The notes beneath the pieces are model-generated. The model was not told the origin of the DNA. It made no database searches and worked only from the letters and a program-made list of their open reading frames with translations. Positions 29,008 through 31,923 of a stretch of 31,923 nucleotides of DNA are shown one piece after another. The DNA comes from CAWJEL01 sp964647255. GTDB lineage: Bacteria; Chloroflexota; Anaerolineae; CG2-30-64-16. The stretch is taken from NCBI GenBank assembly GCA_964647255.1, contig CAZYGI010000046.1, positions 1-31,923 on the forward strand, in the 5' to 3' direction. Position numbers and translations under genes: made by a program. Within the stretch, counting starts at the first letter, position 1. Every line of letters begins with the position of its first letter.

Positions 29008-29790
29008 ATGCGTAGCAAGACCATGTTGATCGTGATCGGCGTCGTGATTGGCCTGCTGCTGGCCGCGGCAGGCATCGTGGTGGCCGGGGACTTGAACCCC
29101 AGCGTGGGACCGACCGGCGGAGCATCCCAGATGTATACTCTGGAGCAAATCTATACTCGCCTCTCCGGCGGTGGTAATGCCACCAAGGCGACGGCATTCA
29201 GCGAGCCGGCTGCCGGGCCAGGAAGCACCATGCACACGCTGGATGACATCTATGCGCTCGCATGGCCCGCCCGCGTGCCCAAGACCGGGCAGACCTGGAG
29301 TTTCGCGACCGGCGACGATGGCGACCTGCAGCGCGGTGTAGCGTGGCCCAGCCCGCGCTTCACCGACAACAGCAACGGCACGGTGACCGACAACCTGACC
29401 GGGCTGATCTGGCTGAAGAACGCCAACTGCTTTGGAACACAGAATTGGGCTACAGCCTTGGCCTCAGCCAATACGCTGAACAACGGGGAGTGCGGCCTGA
29501 GCGATGGCTCGGCTGAGGGCGCATGGCGGCTGCCCAACGTGCGCGAGCAGCAGAGCTGGATTGACTACGGCCAGCGCGACCCTGCGCTGCCGAGCGGCCA
29601 TCCGTTCACCGGTGTCGCGTACTACTACCGCTACTGGATGAGTACCAGCACCGGGCGGTTTAACGCCTGGAGCGTGGGCATGGAAATTCAGGACCTGAAC
29701 AGCCAGCAACAATACTACAGCCAGGAGGTGTACATGATCATCGATAAGCTTGTAGGCCTCTTCGTGTGGCCAGTGCGTGGCGGACAATGA
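29008..29790 (+). CDS. Exported DUF1566-type (Lcl C-terminal-like) protein
   Basis: 260 residues from ATG 29008 (GCGGAGGTG upstream). A signal peptide (MRSKTMLIVIGVVIGLLLAA, then AGIVVAG) is clear, so the product is exported or anchored. A linker (about 30-85) contains MYTLEQIYTRLSGG and later MHTLDDIYALAWP, a short repeat often found ahead of DUF1566. The DUF1566 domain follows (about 90-255): RFTDNSNGTVTDNLTGLIWL, WATALASANTLNNGECGL, WRLPNVREQQSWIDYG, YWMSTSTGRFNAWSVGMEI and VWPVRGGQ. The domain's role is unknown; it is common in secreted and surface proteins. It is 25 bases from the next exported protein, so they form a pair. Confidence 0.82.
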   Translation: MRSKTMLIVIGVVIGLLLAAAGIVVAGDLNPSVGPTGGASQMYTLEQIYTRLSGGGNATKATAFSEPAAGPGSTMHTLDDIYALAWPARVPKTGQTWSFATGDDGDLQRGVAWPSPRFTDNSNGTVTDNLTGLIWLKNANCFGTQNWATALASANTLNNGECGLSDGSAEGAWRLPNVREQQSWIDYGQRDPALPSGHPFTGVAYYYRYWMSTSTGRFNAWSVGMEIQDLNSQQQYYSQEVYMIIDKLVGLFVWPVRGGQ

Positions 29791-29815
29791 TGCTTGGGCG
29801 TAAGGAGGTTCTGCA

Positions 29816-30880
29816 ATGAACGACCACAAACGCAGGCGGCGATTATTCTCCGTCGCGCTGTTCGGGTTGGCCCTTGCCCTGCTGATCGCGGGCGTGGCTC
29901 TGGCCGGGCCCATGACTCCAGTGCCCCAAACATGGGCCTGGGGCACGAATATCGGCTGGCTCAACTTCGCGCCCGACTTCGGCGGCGTCACCGTCTACAG
30001 CGATCACTTGGAAGGCGACGCCTGGGGCGAAAACGTCGGCTGGATCAGGTTCAAGGGCACGGCCCAAGATAGCACGCCCTACAGAGTCAACAACGATGGC
30101 GTGGGCAATCTTTCCGGCTACGCCTGGGGGACGAACGTGGGCTGGATCAACTTCGCGTCGTCCAACGGCGGCGTGTGGGTGGACCCGGTCACTGGCGACT
30201 TCGCGGGCTACGCCTGGGGCGAAAACATTGGCTGGATCAAGCTTAAGGGCACGGCCGCAGATACGACCGCCTACAAAACCAACACCGCCTGGCACGGTGA
30301 TCTGCTGGCTGCCTACGAAAACGACATCGCCGCCGTCATCACGGCCCATCTCTCCGGCCCGGCCTCCTCCGGCGGGTTAAGCATCGCCAATAGCAGCTTC
30401 CTCAACGACGCCGGCGACGGCATCATCTTCGGCCACAACAACGCCGCCTTCGCCGGTGGCATCACCACCAATCTGCCGGCCGGCGTGGACAAGCGCTGGG
30501 CGCGCATCTGGCAGTTGGATGTCAACGACGGCGCCGGCACGAGCGGCAGCCAGGTCACGCTGACCTTCGACATCTCCGAGGCGGGCGGGACGGGCAACTT
30601 CAGCGACACGGGCGCTTACTATCTGCTCAAGCGGCCCATCGGCGACACGGGCGACTTTGCGATTGTCCCGCTGGCTGACACCAGCCCTGTTCCCAACCCC
30701 AGCATTTCCGGAGACCGCCTCACCTTCACGGTGAACGCTAGCAACCTGGGCTCCGAGTTCACCGTGGGCGCGACGGCGGGTTCGCCCAACGCGGTGACGC
30801 TGCGTGAGTTCCGCGCCACCGCGCCGGAGTTCGATCTTGTCGCGTGGGTTGCCGACCTGGTACGCCGGTTACGGCGCTAA
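29816..30880 (+). CDS. Exported protein with AWGxNxGWxxF repeats
   Basis: 354 residues behind AAGGAGG. A basic start and hydrophobic stretch (RRRRLFSVALFGLALALLIA, then AGP) make a signal peptide. Residues about 35-160 hold four repeats alternating in two forms: WAWGTNIGWLNF, AWGENVGWIRFKGTA, YAWGTNVGWINFA and YAWGENIGWIKLKGTA. The middle (about 165-330) is a beta-rich domain with GIIFGHNNAAFAGGI, RWARIWQLDVND and VTLTFDISEAGGTG. The end (about 325-354) reads VTLREFRATAPEF and a basic helix AWVADLVRRLRR; it is not a standard LPxTG or IPTL signal. Related repeats occur in secreted proteins of environmental bacteria. Function unknown. Confidence 0.8.
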   Translation: MNDHKRRRRLFSVALFGLALALLIAGVALAGPMTPVPQTWAWGTNIGWLNFAPDFGGVTVYSDHLEGDAWGENVGWIRFKGTAQDSTPYRVNNDGVGNLSGYAWGTNVGWINFASSNGGVWVDPVTGDFAGYAWGENIGWIKLKGTAADTTAYKTNTAWHGDLLAAYENDIAAVITAHLSGPASSGGLSIANSSFLNDAGDGIIFGHNNAAFAGGITTNLPAGVDKRWARIWQLDVNDGAGTSGSQVTLTFDISEAGGTGNFSDTGAYYLLKRPIGDTGDFAIVPLADTSPVPNPSISGDRLTFTVNASNLGSEFTVGATAGSPNAVTLREFRATAPEFDLVAWVADLVRRLRR

Positions 30881-30885
30881 GACGC

Positions 30886-30922
30886 GGTGCAGCCCGAGTG
30901 TGGCTGTTGGGCTGCGCCTTCT
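30886..30922. terminator. Hairpin between convergent genes
   Basis: GGTGCAGCCC (30886-30895) pairs with GGGCTGCGCC (30909-30918) with one mismatch, six bases after the exported-protein stop. The following TTCTCAAG is only weakly T-rich. It lies between the exported protein and the convergent GNAT remnant, and may serve both. Confidence 0.5.
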
Positions 30923-30950
30923 CAAGTCGGCCATGAACTGCCGGAGCAGG

Positions 30951-31401
30951 TTAGCCATTTGTTGAAGGCTGTGCGCGCCAACTGAGCCAGACGCGTTCCG
31001 ACTCGATGCGGTAGCCAACGGCCGTTGCTGTGGCGTGCATGGCGCGGTTGTCGCTGCGGGTCCCCAGGAGCGCACGTTCAGCGCTGCGTGCCCGCAGGCG
31101 CGCCAGCCCCGCGCACAACAGCGCCCGCGCCAGCCCGCGGCCCTGGTGCGGCGGGTGCGGCGCCATCGTTGCGGCCGCTCAGCCGGTTTTCCTCCCGCTG
31201 AATCGCGCAGAAGCAATAGGCGGCTAGGCTGCCATTGGGCGCCACGGCCACCAGGTCGAGCGCAGGGTCATAGTCGGGCTGGCGCATCCAGGTCAACCGC
31301 TCCGCGGCCGTCATGTGCTCTGAGCCGAATGCGGCCCGGTGCAGCGCGACCAGCGCTTCCGCCTCGGCCTCGCCCGCGACCGGTCGGATGGTGTATCCCA
31401 T
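30951..31401 (-). pseudogene. Frameshifted GNAT acetyltransferase (C-terminal domain)
   Basis: Two frames join into one GNAT domain. The first (from about 31401) reads MGYTIRPVAGEAEAEALVAL, HRAAFGSEHMTAAERLTWM and LDLVAVAPNGSLAAYCFCAI. The second (to 30951) reads MAPHPPHQGRGLARALLCAG, the acetyl-CoA loop (HxxxGRGLARAL), and RALLGTRSDNRAMHATATAV, then GYRIESERVWLSW. The frame changes near 31160-31185, where the family's short strand leading into 'GVxPxHQGRG' is missing. The first half also looks like the second domain of a two-domain GNAT, and lacks a ribosome site at 31401, so its N-terminal partner may be lost. It is either a pseudogene or an assembly error. Confidence 0.7.
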
Positions 31402-31714
31402 TTCTACGGCGACCGAGGTCGCGGCTAACGGGCGCCGCGGCGCCGGGCGTCCATCTACATGGACGCGATCTGGTCGGCGGCGCTGACCTCGCAGCCGCAG
31501 GCTCATCAGGTGCGACTTTGGTCGCCGTAGACGTTGCGCCGCTCGGCAACGCCTCGCACAATGAAAACGCCCCGGATCGCCGGTGCGCGCGGCCAGGTCG
31601 CAGGCGCACGCGATGCCCCACAGGACGAGCACGAGCGCATCTGCGGTGCTTGCCGTGACTTACGGCGTCCAGTCGAACCACTGAATGGTATTTATTCCCG
31701 AAAGCGTACCGCCG
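31402..31714. other. GC-rich stretch, no recognised gene
   Basis: This 313-base stretch is very GC-rich. Open frames on both strands exist, but have low-complexity Arg/Pro/Ala composition typical of shadow frames. It may hold the decayed N-terminal domain of the GNAT gene, though I could not recognise it. Confidence 0.5.
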
Positions 31715-31923
31715 TCAGGGGGCGGCATCCGGGCCTGACCATCGGGCTTCCCACACATCCGGCAGCCGGTTGGAGAACCACAGTTCGACGTATTTGAGCC
31801 TTGGTTCGTGGGCGATCCCCCCGCCGGTGATGGTCGCATAACTGTAGTGGATCAGGCGCAGGCCGAAATCGGCTCGCCGCGGCCGGATGCGGTCATAGAG
31901 GCGGCGGATGTCGCCCATGGTCG
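31715..31923 (-). CDS. Partial hypothetical protein at window edge (C-terminus)
   Basis: The last ~69 codons of a minus-strand gene that begins outside the window. It reads GDIRRLYDRIRPRRADFGL, RLIHYSYATITGGGIAHEPR, LKYVELWFSNRLPDVWEARW and ends SGPDAAP. Composition is normal for a coding region (mixed aromatic and charged residues), unlike the neighbouring shadow frames. No family is recognised. An in-frame ATG at 31918 could be an internal Met. Confidence 0.45.
   Translation of the reverse strand, partial: TMGDIRRLYDRIRPRRADFGLRLIHYSYATITGGGIAHEPRLKYVELWFSNRLPDVWEARWSGPDAAP

Noticed and set aside
1..31923. CRISPR arrays, tRNA or rRNA genes, transposases
   Set aside because: I saw no regularly spaced repeats, no tRNA-like T-loop/acceptor pairs, and no transposase-like protein.

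Overview
This is a GC-rich scaffold from an uncultured-type bacterium, with N gaps at 3150-3159, 10545-10619 and 11307-11428. I think a Chloroflexota lineage (Anaerolineae or a relative) is most likely. The basis is overall gene style: a GreA/Rnk-type protein, a two-domain-like GNAT, WGxNxGW secreted repeats, and a DUF190-CBS protein beside CrcB. No rRNA or marker gene fixes the taxonomy. No tRNA, rRNA, CRISPR or insertion sequence was seen.

Left part (1-6613). The 5' end of a GH3 glycosidase gene runs off the left edge. It is divergent from a decayed LacI-type regulator. Next come a small Cys-containing protein, an OmpR-type response regulator with its sensor kinase, a hypothetical gene broken by a gap, a Rnk/GreA-like protein, and a minus-strand group (GNAT, membrane protein, ICMT-like methyltransferase, hypothetical). 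Two near-identical triple repeats with an 11-bp period (702-728 and 3553-3579) look like response-regulator operators.

Centre (6690-20503). This is a fluoride-response island. Three fluoride (crcB-motif) riboswitches, each ending in an intrinsic terminator hairpin, precede an atypical short P-type ATPase, enolase, and an MFS transporter. The third riboswitch appears to open a long operon: MFS, four MutS-like ATPases arranged A1-B1-A2-B2, a protein with possible PH-like domains, the fluoride channel CrcB, and a DUF190 protein with four CBS domains. Most junctions are 4-base overlaps or short gaps. The MutS-like proteins lack the mismatch-binding half of MutS. All four carry Asn in place of the Walker B Asp, and the A proteins also lack the H-loop His. 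A perfect 48-bp palindrome crosses the B1 stop codon. These tandem MutS-like pairs under fluoride control are the strongest candidate for an undescribed system.

Right of the island (20535-27389). A minus-strand set encodes a MurR/RpiR regulator, a CPA2 Na+/H+ antiporter and a PII-like protein. Facing it is a plus-strand operon with a B12-binding/barrel protein, an opine-dehydrogenase-like enzyme, a second PII-like protein and a CaCA-type exchanger. Each of three ion transporters (CrcB, CPA2, CaCA) therefore sits next to a PII-fold or PII-like protein.

Right end (27420-31923). An F420/NADP oxidoreductase-like gene follows an operator-rich promoter. After it come an N-terminally truncated GyrI-like gene, a consensus promoter with a 40-codon ORF, two exported proteins (DUF1566-type and WGxNxGW-repeat), a frameshifted GNAT gene, and a partial gene at the edge.
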